A stretch of 64,000 nucleotides of DNA from Streptomyces sp. XY006 (lineage in GTDB: Bacteria; Actinomycetota; Actinomycetes; Streptomycetales; Streptomycetaceae): positions 61,678 through 125,677 of the forward strand of contig NZ_NOKT01000027.1 in NCBI RefSeq assembly GCF_002237655.1. Direction: 5' to 3'. Shown piece by piece: positions 48,950 to 57,283 of this stretch. The notes below the pieces were generated by a model. It did not search any database and was not told the DNA's origin. It worked only from the letters and a program-made list of their open reading frames with translations. Position 1 is the stretch's first letter. Each line of letters opens with the position of its first letter. The position numbers and the translations under genes were made by a program.

Positions 48950-51490
48950 GTGGGGCATGGAGTGCCGGAACTCGTACTGGAATCAAACGGACGTACCTGG
49001 ACGCTCGATCCGTCCAGGGCATACACCCTCGGACGTGATCCGCAGGGGGACGTCGTCTTCGACGACGCCAGGGTCTCCTGGCGTCACGCCACGGTCAGCT
49101 TCAACGGCCGCAGTTGGGTCATCGAGGACCACGGCAGCACCAACGGCACGTTCGTGCAGGGGCAGCGCATCCACCAGATGGAGCTCGGCCCCGGCTCGGC
49201 GGTCAACCTGGGCAACGCGACCGACGGCCCGCGCCTGAACCTGTCCGGCGCCGCGGCCTCCGTCGCCACGCCGCAGGCCCAGCCCCAGCAGCAGCCGTAC
49301 GCGGCGCAGGGCGCGAACCCCGGCTGGGGGCAGCAGGCTCCCGCCCAGCAGACGCCGCACCAGCAGCAGGCCCCGCAGGCCGGCTGGCAGCAGCCGCAGC
49401 AGCCCGCGGCGCACATCCCGCAGCAGCAGGGCTCCGGTGGTGTCGCGGGGGCACCGCCGGTCTACGGCGACCGCAGCCCGACCACGTTCCACCAGTTCTC
49501 CCTCGGCCGCGTGATGCGCATCGGCCGTGCCCTGGAGAACGAGCTGGTCGTCTCCGACCTCCAGGTCTCGCGGCACCACGCCGAGTTCCACGCCACGCCC
49601 GACGGGCGCATGGAGATCCGTGACCTCGGCTCGCACAACGGCACGTACGTCAACGGTCAGCCGATCGCCAAGGGCGGCACGCAGCTGCTGGGCCCGACGG
49701 ACATCGTCGGCGTCGGCCACTCGACGTTCCGGATCGTCGGCGACCGGCTGGAGGAGTTCGTCGACACCGGTGAGGTGTCCTTCTCCGCCCGCCACCTGAC
49801 CGTCACGGTCGACGGCGGCAAGCAGATCCTCAAGGACGTCTCCTTCGGCGTCCCGGAGAAGTCGCTGATCGCGGTCATCGGCCCGTCCGGCTCCGGCAAG
49901 TCCACCCTGCTCAAGGCGCTCACCGGCTACCGGCCCGCCAACCAGGGCGAGGTGCTCTACGACAACCGCAACCTCTACAAGCAGTTCGCCGAGCTGCGCC
50001 AGCGCATCGGTCTGGTCCCGCAGGACGACATCCTGCACAAGGAGCTGACCGTCAAGAAGGCCCTCAAGTACGCGGCCAAGCTGCGCTTTCCCGCCGACAC
50101 CACGGCGGCCGAGCGCGAGGCCCGCATCGACGAGGTGCTGCGCGAGCTCAAGCTCGACATCCACAAGGACAAGAAGGTCACGTCCCTGTCCGGCGGTCAG
50201 CGCAAGCGCGTCTCGGTCGCCCTGGAGCTGCTGACCAAGCCGTCGCTGATCTTCCTGGACGAGCCGACCTCCGGCCTCGACCCGGGCATGGACCGCGACG
50301 TCATGCAGCTGCTGCGCGGCCTCGCCGACGACGGCCGCACGGTCCTCGTCGTCACGCACTCCGTGGCCGAGCTGGCCCTGTGCGACAAGCTGCTGGTGAT
50401 GGCGCCGGGCGGCTCGGTGGCCTACTTCGGGCCGCCGGAGGAGGCGCTGAACTTCTTCGGCTACGACACCTGGGCCGACGTCTTCTCCGCCTTCGAGAAC
50501 TACCGCGACTACGACTGGGCGGGCCGCTGGAAGGGCTCGCAGCACTACCAGATGTACGCCGCGGACCTGGACGCGGTGGCGCCGCAGTCCGTACAGGTTC
50601 CGCCCATGCAGGCGATGAAGCCGCCGAAGCCGCAGGGCTGGATGTCGCAGTTCGTCACGCTCGTCCGGCGCTATGTCTCGGTGATCGCGTCCGACAAGGG
50701 CTTCCTGGCCCTGATGGTGATCCTGCCGGCCGTGCTCGGCGCGGTGAGCCTGCTCATCGACGCGGACAAGGGCCTTCTGCCGAACCCGGCCAACCCGCAG
50801 ACCGGCCGGATCATCCCGAACGGCACGGCCACCACGGTGCTGCTGATCCTCGCGGTCGGCGCCTGCTTCGCCGGTGCGGCCAACTCGGTCCGCGAGCTGA
50901 TCAAGGAACGGGTCATCTACGAGCGGGAGCGCGCCACCGGCCTGTCCCGCTCGGCCTACCTGATGTCGAAGGTGTTCGTGCTCGGCATGATCACCGTGCT
51001 GCAGGGTCTGCTGGTCGGCGTCATCGGCTTCTCCAGCCGGGAGATCCCCGAGGAGGGGCTCGTCTTCGGCGGCGCCACCCTGCTGGAGCTGTCCGTGCCG
51101 ATCATGGCGCTGGGCTTCACGTCCATGATGTTCGGCCTGATCATCTCGTCGCTGGTGAAGACCGCCGAGAAGACCATGCCGCTGCTGGTGATGTTCGCGA
51201 TCATCCAGGTCGTCTTCACCGGCTGCCTGTTCACGCTGCACGGCTCGATCGGCGTCAACCAGTTCTCGTTCCTGATGCCGTCGCGCTGGGCGGTCGCCGC
51301 CTCCGGTGCCACGCTGGACTTCAACAAGATCAGCCCGCCCGAGACGGCCGGGGACACCGACCCGCTGTGGGAGCACACGGTCGGGGCCTGGGTCATGGAC
51401 ATGGGCGCGCTGCTGGCGCTCGGCGTGATCTGCGGCTTCTTCGTGGCCCGCTTCCTGCGCCGCCACGAGCCCGAGGTCATGCGCAAGTAG
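48950..51490 (+). CDS. FHA-FHA-ABC exporter (ABC2 type, Rv1747-like)
   Basis: An 846-aa fusion. FHA domain 1 (about 20-95; YTLGRDPQGDVVFDDARVSW, HGSTNGTF). A Gln/Pro-rich linker (about 105-165). FHA domain 2 (about 180-260; MRIGRALENELVVSDLQVSR, DLGSHNGTYV). The ATPase has GPSGSGKST near 310, LSGGQRKRVS near 413 and FLDEPTSGLDPG. The membrane part follows from about 570 to the end with six or so helices. FHA domains bind phosphothreonine, so Ser/Thr kinase control is expected, as for mycobacterial Rv1747. Starts at GTG 48950 after CGGGGGA. Confidence 0.94.
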   Translation: MGHGVPELVLESNGRTWTLDPSRAYTLGRDPQGDVVFDDARVSWRHATVSFNGRSWVIEDHGSTNGTFVQGQRIHQMELGPGSAVNLGNATDGPRLNLSGAAASVATPQAQPQQQPYAAQGANPGWGQQAPAQQTPHQQQAPQAGWQQPQQPAAHIPQQQGSGGVAGAPPVYGDRSPTTFHQFSLGRVMRIGRALENELVVSDLQVSRHHAEFHATPDGRMEIRDLGSHNGTYVNGQPIAKGGTQLLGPTDIVGVGHSTFRIVGDRLEEFVDTGEVSFSARHLTVTVDGGKQILKDVSFGVPEKSLIAVIGPSGSGKSTLLKALTGYRPANQGEVLYDNRNLYKQFAELRQRIGLVPQDDILHKELTVKKALKYAAKLRFPADTTAAEREARIDEVLRELKLDIHKDKKVTSLSGGQRKRVSVALELLTKPSLIFLDEPTSGLDPGMDRDVMQLLRGLADDGRTVLVVTHSVAELALCDKLLVMAPGGSVAYFGPPEEALNFFGYDTWADVFSAFENYRDYDWAGRWKGSQHYQMYAADLDAVAPQSVQVPPMQAMKPPKPQGWMSQFVTLVRRYVSVIASDKGFLALMVILPAVLGAVSLLIDADKGLLPNPANPQTGRIIPNGTATTVLLILAVGACFAGAANSVRELIKERVIYERERATGLSRSAYLMSKVFVLGMITVLQGLLVGVIGFSSREIPEEGLVFGGATLLELSVPIMALGFTSMMFGLIISSLVKTAEKTMPLLVMFAIIQVVFTGCLFTLHGSIGVNQFSFLMPSRWAVAASGATLDFNKISPPETAGDTDPLWEHTVGAWVMDMGALLALGVICGFFVARFLRRHEPEVMRK

Positions 51491-51508
51491 TCACCACCGC
51501 TCCGCGTC

Positions 51509-51546
51509 CGAAGGGCGGCACCCCGTCAGGAGGGTGCCGCCCTTCG
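51509..51546. terminator. Bidirectional terminator between the ABC exporter and SLT genes
   Basis: Perfect 15-bp stem (51509-51523 with 51532-51546) and an 8-base loop between convergent genes. Confidence 0.85.
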
Positions 51547-51582
51547 GCGTTCGTTCAGCGAAGCAGAGGTCCCGCGCCGGCC

Positions 51583-52311
51583 TCAGTACGCGCTGTCGAC
51601 GTTGTCCATCGAGCCGTACTTGTCGGCCGCGTAGTTGCAGGCGGCGGTGATGTTCGCTACCGGGTCGTAGATGTCCCAGGAGGTGCCGGGGACGTGCCAG
51701 TGCTTGAAGGTCGGCGGGATGACCTGCAGCAGGCCCTTCGACGGGATGCCGTTGATGGCGTTGATGTCCCAGTTGTTGATCGCCCGCGGGTTGCCCGAGG
51801 ACTCCCGGATGATGTTGCGCTTGATGCCCTCGTAGGAGCCGGGGATCCCGTGCTTCTTCATGACGTCGAGGGACTCGCGGATCCAGCCGTCGAGGTTGTT
51901 CGGGTAGCTCTTCTGGGCGGCCTTCTTCGCCTCGGCGCGCTTGGCGGCGCGGCTCGCGGCCTCCTTGGCCTGGCGCTCGGCCGCGGCCTTCTTCTTCGCC
52001 GCCTCGGCGGCGGCCTTCTTCTTGGCGGCCGCGGCGGCCTCGGCCTTCTTCTTGGCAGCTATCTGCTCCGCCTTGACGCTGGCGCCGGCCATCTGGTCGG
52101 TGACGCTCGCCTTGACGTCCTTGATCTGCTCCGTGCTGAACGCCACCGCAGCCGGCTGAGCGGCCTCGGTCGTGGTCGTGGTCGAGGCACCGCTCGGCAC
52201 CGCGGAGAAACCGATGGCGGCGGCACCGAGGGTGGCGACACCCGCCATGGCGATCTTGTGGTGACGGGTCAGGCTACGACTCTGAACACGGCTGAAGATG
52301 TTCTTGGGCAT
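51583..52311 (-). CDS. Secreted transglycosylase-like (SLT) protein with Lys/Ala coiled coil
   Basis: A 242-aa protein. The signal region (SLTRHHKIAMAGVATLGAAA then IGFSAVPSGAS) is followed by a Lys/Ala/Glu helical segment (about 75-135) that looks like a coiled coil or wall-spanning spacer. The SLT domain follows: WIRESLDVMKKHGIPGSYEG, IKRNIIRESSGNPRAINNWD (catalytic Glu in IRESSG), GIPSKGLLQVIPPTFKHWHV and ANITAACNYAADKYGSMDNV. It probably cleaves peptidoglycan glycan strands during growth. ATG 52311 was chosen because the signal peptide starts there. Confidence 0.92.
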   Translation of the reverse strand: MPKNIFSRVQSRSLTRHHKIAMAGVATLGAAAIGFSAVPSGASTTTTTEAAQPAAVAFSTEQIKDVKASVTDQMAGASVKAEQIAAKKKAEAAAAAKKKAAAEAAKKKAAAERQAKEAASRAAKRAEAKKAAQKSYPNNLDGWIRESLDVMKKHGIPGSYEGIKRNIIRESSGNPRAINNWDINAINGIPSKGLLQVIPPTFKHWHVPGTSWDIYDPVANITAACNYAADKYGSMDNVDSAY

Positions 52312-52656
52312 GCTGGTGTGGACCTCTTCGAATAGCGCGGGAGTCGCTCGGCGTCCGGCGTTGGACTCGGTGTGTTTCCGACACGAACGCCGCGGGGGCA
52401 GAACCCACGGCGCTGAGCGACGAGAGCCATTCTTAGCGGCCGCAAAATCGCGAGGCAAAGGTGTGACGTACGAAGGAAGATAGTGGATCAGGGAGGGGCA
52501 AATCGGGGCAGATTGGACGATCTGCGCCGCTCAATAGGGGCGACTTTGTCTCCTATGCACTTTCGTACGTGACGTGCGCCCTATGCGCGGGCTCACATCG
52601 CCCGCCGCGCCTTCTCACCACCCGTTGCACGAGCGATGCTCTGTGTGAGGGCCTTT
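52312..52656. other. 345-bp non-coding region upstream of the SLT gene
   Basis: No gene seen. On the minus strand TTTGCC (near 52458) and TAAGAA (near 52436) at 18-base spacing could be the promoter of the SLT gene. That would leave a leader of about 120 bases containing GC-rich stems. I looked for the c-di-AMP (ydaO) riboswitch core often found before such genes and did not find its conserved motifs. Confidence 0.5.
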
Positions 52657-53700
52657 TCAGGGCAGGACGAGGTGCACGTCCCCGAACTCGTGCCACAGAT
52701 AGCGGCCTTGCAGCGCCGCCGCGTAACCCCGCTCGACCGCCTCCCGGCCCGCGACCGCCTCCAGCATCAGCAGATGCGAGGCCTCCGGCTCGTGCAGCCC
52801 GGTCAGCAGCCCGTCCACGGCCCGTACCCCCCGCTCCGGCGTGACGACCAGGTCCGTCCAACCCGCACGCGCGCGGACGACCCCGGCGGCGTCCACCGCC
52901 GACTCCACGGCCCGCACCGCCGTCGTCCCCACCGCCACCACCCGGCCCCCGCCCGCCCGCGCCTCCTCGATCAGACGCGCCGACGCCTCCGGCACCGTGA
53001 ACCGCTCCGGATACGGCGGCTCGTGCGCCTCCGCCGACGCCACCCCCGCGTGCAGCGTGACCGGCGCGAACCACACCCCCCGGCGCACCAGCTCCGCGAC
53101 CAGCCGCGCCGTGAAGGGCCGTGCCGCACTCGGCATCTCCGCACTGCCCTCCCCGTCGGCAGACGGCAGCGCGAACACCGTCTGGTAGACGGACAGCGGC
53201 TGGTCCCGCTCCGTGTAGGCGTAACGGATGGGCCGCCCGTACTCCCGCAGCAGCCCCGGTATCCCGGGCCCGGAGACCCGCGCCCACCACAACCGCTCGC
53301 TCCGCGCGCTCACCGGCTCCTCCAGCACCAGCCGCACACCCCCGGGCAGGCACACCTCCCTGCCCGCGGGCCCGCCCGCACGCGCGCGCGTGGTGCCGCG
53401 CCCGTCGGGCTCCCGCAGCTCCACCGCCCAGCGGCCGTCGTCCCCACGCGTGGAGAAGTGCACCACCACGCGCGCGTGCCCGGACCGCCCGTCGACGGCC
53501 GCCGCCAGCGTGGCGGAGGTGTTGACCACGAACACGTCCCCGGCCCGCACCAGCCCCGGCAGCTCCGCGAACGTGTGATGGGCGACCTCGGCACCCCGCG
53601 AGACCAGCAGCCGCACGGCGTCCCGGTCCAGCCCCGGCCCCCGCTGCTCGGCCGGCACCCGGGCCGACAGCTCGCGGGGCACCCGCACCCCGAGCGTCAT
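52657..53700 (-). CDS. Divergent QueA-like S-adenosylmethionine:tRNA ribosyltransferase-isomerase homologue
   Basis: A 347-aa QueA-fold protein. Family parts kept: FAELPGLVRAGDVFVVNTSA, QPLSVYQTVFALPS, FAPVTLHAGVAS, VVAVGTTAVRAVESA and LHEPEASHLLMLEAVAG. Parts that differ from classical QueA: AAPTAGLHF is replaced by MPSAARPFT, and the conserved Asn in the LVTNFHLPES region is replaced (LLTGLHEPEAS). QueA normally makes epoxyqueuosine on tRNA, but no other queuosine gene is nearby. ATG 53700 overlaps the stop of the upstream SDR gene, so the pair is coupled. The reaction may differ from QueA. Confidence 0.82.
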   Translation of the reverse strand: MTLGVRVPRELSARVPAEQRGPGLDRDAVRLLVSRGAEVAHHTFAELPGLVRAGDVFVVNTSATLAAAVDGRSGHARVVVHFSTRGDDGRWAVELREPDGRGTTRARAGGPAGREVCLPGGVRLVLEEPVSARSERLWWARVSGPGIPGLLREYGRPIRYAYTERDQPLSVYQTVFALPSADGEGSAEMPSAARPFTARLVAELVRRGVWFAPVTLHAGVASAEAHEPPYPERFTVPEASARLIEEARAGGGRVVAVGTTAVRAVESAVDAAGVVRARAGWTDLVVTPERGVRAVDGLLTGLHEPEASHLLMLEAVAGREAVERGYAAALQGRYLWHEFGDVHLVLP

Positions 53701-54395
53701 ACGGCGCCGTCCACCAGGGCCGCGGCCGCGTACCGGCCGCTCGCCGGCCGCTCGTCCAGCAGCCGCAGGAACCCCGGCACCACCGTCTCGGGCGCGGGCC
53801 GCGGCTCCCGGTCCTCCGGCACGGCCGCCGCGTAGAGGTCCGTGGCCATGTCCCCGGGGTCCACGGCCCAGACCCGCAGCCCCGGCTCCTCCACGGCGAG
53901 CACCGCCGCCAGCTGGTCCAGGGCCGCCTTCGACGCCCCGTAGCCGCCCCAGGTCTCGTACGCCTCCGCCGCCGCGTCCGAACTGACCACCACCACCGTG
54001 CCCGCAGCGGAGGCCCGCAGCAGCGCCAGTCCCTCCTGGACCAGGCCCAGGCAGGCCACCAGGTTCACCTCCAGCGCCCGTCGCAGCCCCGGAAGCGGCA
54101 GCTCCTCCAGCCGGACCAGCGGCTCGATGCCCAGCGCGCTCGCGTTGTGCACCAGCAGGTCGAGCCCGCCCAGCCGCCACGCCGCCTCGACCAGCTTCGA
54201 GCGGTGAGCCGCGTCCGTGACGTCCCCCGGCAGGGCCCGCACCCGCACCCCGTGCGCGGAGACCGCCTCGGCCGTGTCGGCCAGGGCCTGCGCACCCCTC
54301 GCGTCGAGCACCAGGTCCCAGCCCCGCCCGGCCAGGCCCTCGGCGAGCGCCCGGCCCAGGCCCTTCGACGCCCCGGTGATGATCGCAACAGGCAT
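53697..54395 (-). CDS. Short-chain dehydrogenase coupled to the QueA-like gene
   Basis: A 232-aa SDR with an intact active site: AIITGASKGLGRALAEGLAG at the N-terminus, LLVHNASALG, Ser in VVVSSDAAAEAYE, Tyr and Lys in GGYGASKAALDQLAAVLA, and VDPGDMATDL. ATG 54395 follows GAGGGAGC. Its stop overlaps the QueA-like start (ATGA). Substrate unknown; the coupling suggests that both act on one molecule. Confidence 0.9.
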   Translation of the reverse strand: MPVAIITGASKGLGRALAEGLAGRGWDLVLDARGAQALADTAEAVSAHGVRVRALPGDVTDAAHRSKLVEAAWRLGGLDLLVHNASALGIEPLVRLEELPLPGLRRALEVNLVACLGLVQEGLALLRASAAGTVVVVSSDAAAEAYETWGGYGASKAALDQLAAVLAVEEPGLRVWAVDPGDMATDLYAAAVPEDREPRPAPETVVPGFLRLLDERPASGRYAAAALVDGAV

Positions 54396-54520
54396 GATCA
54401 GCTCCCTCGTCGTGACCGAAGTGCCCTCACCGTAGAAACGGACCCGCCCCCACCGCCTCCGCCCCGGGCCGCAACCCACCGGGGCCCTTCGCCCTACGCC
54501 ACCGGCCCACCGCCCCCGGA

Positions 54521-54712
54521 CCTAGGGCCTGTCGTTCGGATCATGACGCAGACGCGGGGTCCGGCACGCGCGTCTGCGGCGTTGTCGTCGGTTGCCGACG
54601 CTCCGCGTCGACGCCCTCCTCCGCCTTGCAGTCGCACGCACCAGACCCCGCTCACCGGCACCGACCAGCACTGCCGGCTTCCTGCGACTTGATCCGAACG
54701 ACAGGCCCTAGG
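54521..54712. mobile_element. 192-bp MITE-like element with perfect 23-bp terminal inverted repeats
   Basis: The left end (54521-54543) starts CCTAGGGCCTGTCGTTCGGA and the right end (54690-54712) is its exact reverse complement. The outermost CTAG at both ends could be a 4-base target duplication, as made by IS5-type transposases, with GGCCTGTCGTTCGGATCA as the true terminal repeat. The interior has no open frame of note but contains GC-rich stems. It lies in the 463-bp gap between the SDR and the sensor kinase, which holds nothing else clear apart from the kinase promoter region. Confidence 0.82.
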
Positions 54713-54858
54713 CCGGCCACCGGCCCGGCCCGGCCGCCCGGCCCCGGTCCTACGCCACCCCGCCCGGCGCCTCCGTCCCGCGGCCTAGGTCCACGGACCG
54801 GGCCCGCGCGGCCACCGGCCCGATCCCCGCCGTCACAGCCCGCCGGTACCGTGAGGAC

Positions 54859-56004
54859 ATGAGCCACGGCCCCCGGTCCGGCCTCGCCGCGGTGAGCTCC
54901 GCGTTGCTGGCCATGAGCAGACACCTGGAGGTGCGCGACGTCCTCAAGACGATCGTCGCCTCCGCCCGCGAACTGCTCGACGCGCAGTACGCGGCGCTCG
55001 GCGTCCCGGACGACCACGGCGGCTTCGCCCAGTTCGTCGTCGACGGCGTCAGCGAGGAGCAGTGGAAGGCCATCGGCCCCCTCCCGCGCCAGCACGGCAT
55101 CCTCGCCGCGATGCTCCACGAGGCCCGGTCCGAGCGCCTCGCCGACGTCCGCAAGGACCCCCGCTTCGAAGGCTGGCCCAAGGCCCACCCCGACCTCGTC
55201 GACTTCCTGGGCCTGCCCATCCGGGACGGCGACGAGGTGATCGGAGCCCTGTTCCTCGCGAACAAGAACTGCCCGAAGCCCGAGGGCAGCTGCGGCTTCA
55301 CCCAGGACGACGAGGAACTGCTCGGCATCCTCGCCCAGCACGCCGCGATCGCCCTCACCAACGCCCGCCTCTACGAGCGAAGCCGCGAACTGACCATCGC
55401 CGAGGAACGCTCACGCCTGGCCCACGAACTGCACGACGCGGTCAGCCAGAAGCTGTTCTCGCTGCGTCTGACGGCGCAGGCCGCGGCCCGGCTGGTCGAC
55501 CGCGACCCCTCCCGCGCCAAGGGCGAACTGCAGCAGGTGGCGGCCCTGGCCGCCGAGGCCGCCGACGAACTGCGCGCGGCCGTGGTGGAGTTGCGCCCGG
55601 CCGCACTCGACGAGGACGGCCTGGTGGCGACCCTGCGCACGCAGATCCAGGTCCTCGACCGCGCCCACAGCGCCCGCGTGACGTTCACCGGCCACGGCGT
55701 GAAGGCCCTGCCCGCCTCTCAGGAGGAGGCCCTGCTGCGCGTCGCCCAGGAGGCCCTGCACAACGCCCTGCGCCACTCCGGCGCCGACCACGTCGACGTG
55801 ACCCTGGAGCGCCGCGGCCACGGCGCGGTCCTGCGGGTCACGGACGACGGCAGCGGTTTCGACCCGCAGGCGGTCCGCCGCGCGGGGCGCCACCTCGGCC
55901 TGGTCTCGATGCGGGACCGGGCGGGCGGCGCCGGCGGCTCGCTGACCGTGGAATCGGCGCCCGGCAAGGGCACCACGATCGAGATGGAGGTCCCCGGTGG
56001 CTGA
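54859..56004 (+). CDS. GAF-domain sensor histidine kinase (NarL/DesK type)
   Basis: A 381-aa cytoplasmic kinase. GAF domain about 10-165 (LEVRDVLKTIVASARELLDA, IGALFLANK). HisKA_3 dimerisation domain with phosphorylation site His192 in RSRLAHELHDAVSQKLFSLR. HATPase domain near 285-378 (VAQEALHNALRHSGADHVDV, VTDDGSGFDP, LGLVSMRDRAG). No membrane helix, so the signal is internal and reaches the GAF pocket. Its end overlaps the regulator gene by 8 bases. Confidence 0.94.
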   Translation: MSHGPRSGLAAVSSALLAMSRHLEVRDVLKTIVASARELLDAQYAALGVPDDHGGFAQFVVDGVSEEQWKAIGPLPRQHGILAAMLHEARSERLADVRKDPRFEGWPKAHPDLVDFLGLPIRDGDEVIGALFLANKNCPKPEGSCGFTQDDEELLGILAQHAAIALTNARLYERSRELTIAEERSRLAHELHDAVSQKLFSLRLTAQAAARLVDRDPSRAKGELQQVAALAAEAADELRAAVVELRPAALDEDGLVATLRTQIQVLDRAHSARVTFTGHGVKALPASQEEALLRVAQEALHNALRHSGADHVDVTLERRGHGAVLRVTDDGSGFDPQAVRRAGRHLGLVSMRDRAGGAGGSLTVESAPGKGTTIEMEVPGG

Positions 56005-56638
56005 CGCGATCAAGGTCCTGCTCGTCGACGACCACCAGGTCGTCCGCCGGGGCCTGCGCACGTTCCTGGAAGTGCAGGACGACATCGAGGTGGTCGGCGA
56101 GGCGGCCGACGGCGCCGAAGGCGTCGACCGCGCCGAGGAGTTGCGGCCCGACGTCATCCTCATGGACGTCAAGATGCCGGGCATGGACGGCGTCGACGCC
56201 CTGCGCAGACTCCGCGAGCTGGACAACCCCGCGCGCGTGCTGGTCGTCACCAGCTTCACCGAGCAGCGCACGGTGGTCCCGGCCCTGCGCGCGGGTGCCG
56301 CCGGGTACGTCTACAAGGACGTCGACCCCGACGCCCTCGCCGGGGCCATCCGCTCGGTGCACGCCGGGCACATCCTGCTCCAGCCGGAGGTCGCCGGCGC
56401 CCTGCTCTCCCAGGAGGAGGCCAACTCCGGCCCCGGCAGGGGCGGTTCACTCACCGAGCGGGAGCGCGAGGTGCTCGGCCTGATAGCGGACGGCCGTTCC
56501 AACCGGGAGATCGCCCGTGCGCTCGTCCTCTCCGAGAAGACCGTCAAGACCCACGTCTCGAACATCCTGATGAAACTCGACCTGGCCGACCGGACCCAGG
56601 CCGCGCTGTGGGCCGTCCGCCATGGTGTGACGGGCTGA
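55997..56638 (+). CDS. NarL/LuxR-type response regulator
   Basis: A 213-aa regulator. Receiver domain with phospho-acceptor Asp57 in VILMDVKMPGMDGVDALRRL, Thr/Lys in VVTSFTEQRT and YVYKDV. The LuxR-type HTH is at 148-210 (LTEREREVLGLIADGRSNRE and IARALVLSEKTVKTHVSNIL). The GTG start overlaps the kinase gene end. The pair sits directly upstream of chpE, which is one possible target; no operator is evident. Confidence 0.94.
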   Translation: MADAIKVLLVDDHQVVRRGLRTFLEVQDDIEVVGEAADGAEGVDRAEELRPDVILMDVKMPGMDGVDALRRLRELDNPARVLVVTSFTEQRTVVPALRAGAAGYVYKDVDPDALAGAIRSVHAGHILLQPEVAGALLSQEEANSGPGRGGSLTEREREVLGLIADGRSNREIARALVLSEKTVKTHVSNILMKLDLADRTQAALWAVRHGVTG

Positions 56639-56794
56639 CACGCTCACCCCACGGCAACCCGGAAGGTTGCGTTCCGGACCGAGATTCATACTGTCGTGGG
56701 AACGTCCCCCATATGGCGCATCCTCCCTGGATCTCCGCCGTTCTCCAGTGCGTGCTGCGGCGCCTGCCGCGGCAATCGCAAGGAGGGCTCAGAA

Positions 56795-57037
56795 GTGAAG
56801 AACCTGAAGAAGGCAGCGGCCGTGACGATGGTGACCGGTGGCCTGCTGGCCGCGGGCGCGGGCATGGCCTCCGCCACCAGCGCGCACGCCGACGGCCAGG
56901 CCGCCGGCTCCCCGGGTGTCGGCTCGGGCAACGTCATCCAGGCCCCGGTGCACGTCCCGGTCAACGTCTCCGGCAACAGCGTGAACGTCGTGGGCGTCCT
57001 GAACCCCGCCTTCGGCAACCTCGCCGTCAACCACTGA
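56795..57037 (+). CDS. chpE: Short chaplin ChpE
   Basis: An 80-aa secreted surfactant protein that assembles into amyloid-like fibres on aerial hyphae and spores. Signal peptide about 1-28 (KNLKKAAAVTMVTGGLLAAG, then AGMASATSA). A single chaplin domain follows: GVGSGNVIQAPVHVPVNVSG, NSVNVVGVLNPAFGNLAVNH. It lacks the two Cys of most chaplins and has no sorting signal, both features of ChpE. GTG 56795 has an AAGGAGGG site. A perfect terminator follows 33 bases after the stop. Confidence 0.94.
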   Translation: MKNLKKAAAVTMVTGGLLAAGAGMASATSAHADGQAAGSPGVGSGNVIQAPVHVPVNVSGNSVNVVGVLNPAFGNLAVNH

Positions 57038-57070
57038 CACCCCGTCTCCGCCCCCGAGCCGGAGACAACC

Positions 57071-57100
57071 CCGGCCTCCCGGCCCCACCCGGGAGGCCGG
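57071..57100 (+). terminator. Terminator of chpE
   Basis: 12-bp stem (CCGGCCTCCCGG, 57071-57082, with its complement 57089-57100) and a 6-base loop. Confidence 0.85.
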
Positions 57101-57106
57101 CCCGCT

Positions 57107-57200
57107 CAGCTGCGGGCAGTGGTGCCGCAGAGCAGCGGGCACACGTGCCGCACAGCTGCGGGCAGTCGTGCCGCTGGGGCGGCACGGGTGGGCGCAGGCA
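57107..57200. repeat. Intergenic repeat with a GTGCCGC hairpin
   Basis: CAGCTGCGGGCAGTGGTGCC near 57107 recurs as CAGCTGCGGGCAGTCGTGCC near 57153, with a third, more diverged AGCAGCGGGCACACGTGCCG between. The second copy runs into a hairpin, GTGCCGC-TGGG-GCGGCAC (57168-57185). I recall very similar palindromic units scattered between genes in many Streptomyces genomes. The remaining gap to 57283 has no gene. Confidence 0.6.
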
Positions 57201-57283
57201 GTACCCCGCAACGCCGGGCTGCGCAACGCCGTGACCTCAGCACCGACACCGAGCACCACACAACCCCCCGTCACCGCACAACC

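Noticed and set aside
52312..52560. c-di-AMP (ydaO) riboswitch before the SLT gene
   Set aside because: The region is of the right size and context, but the conserved core (such as the GGACCCGAA and CCGTCAGCT-type segments) is not present.
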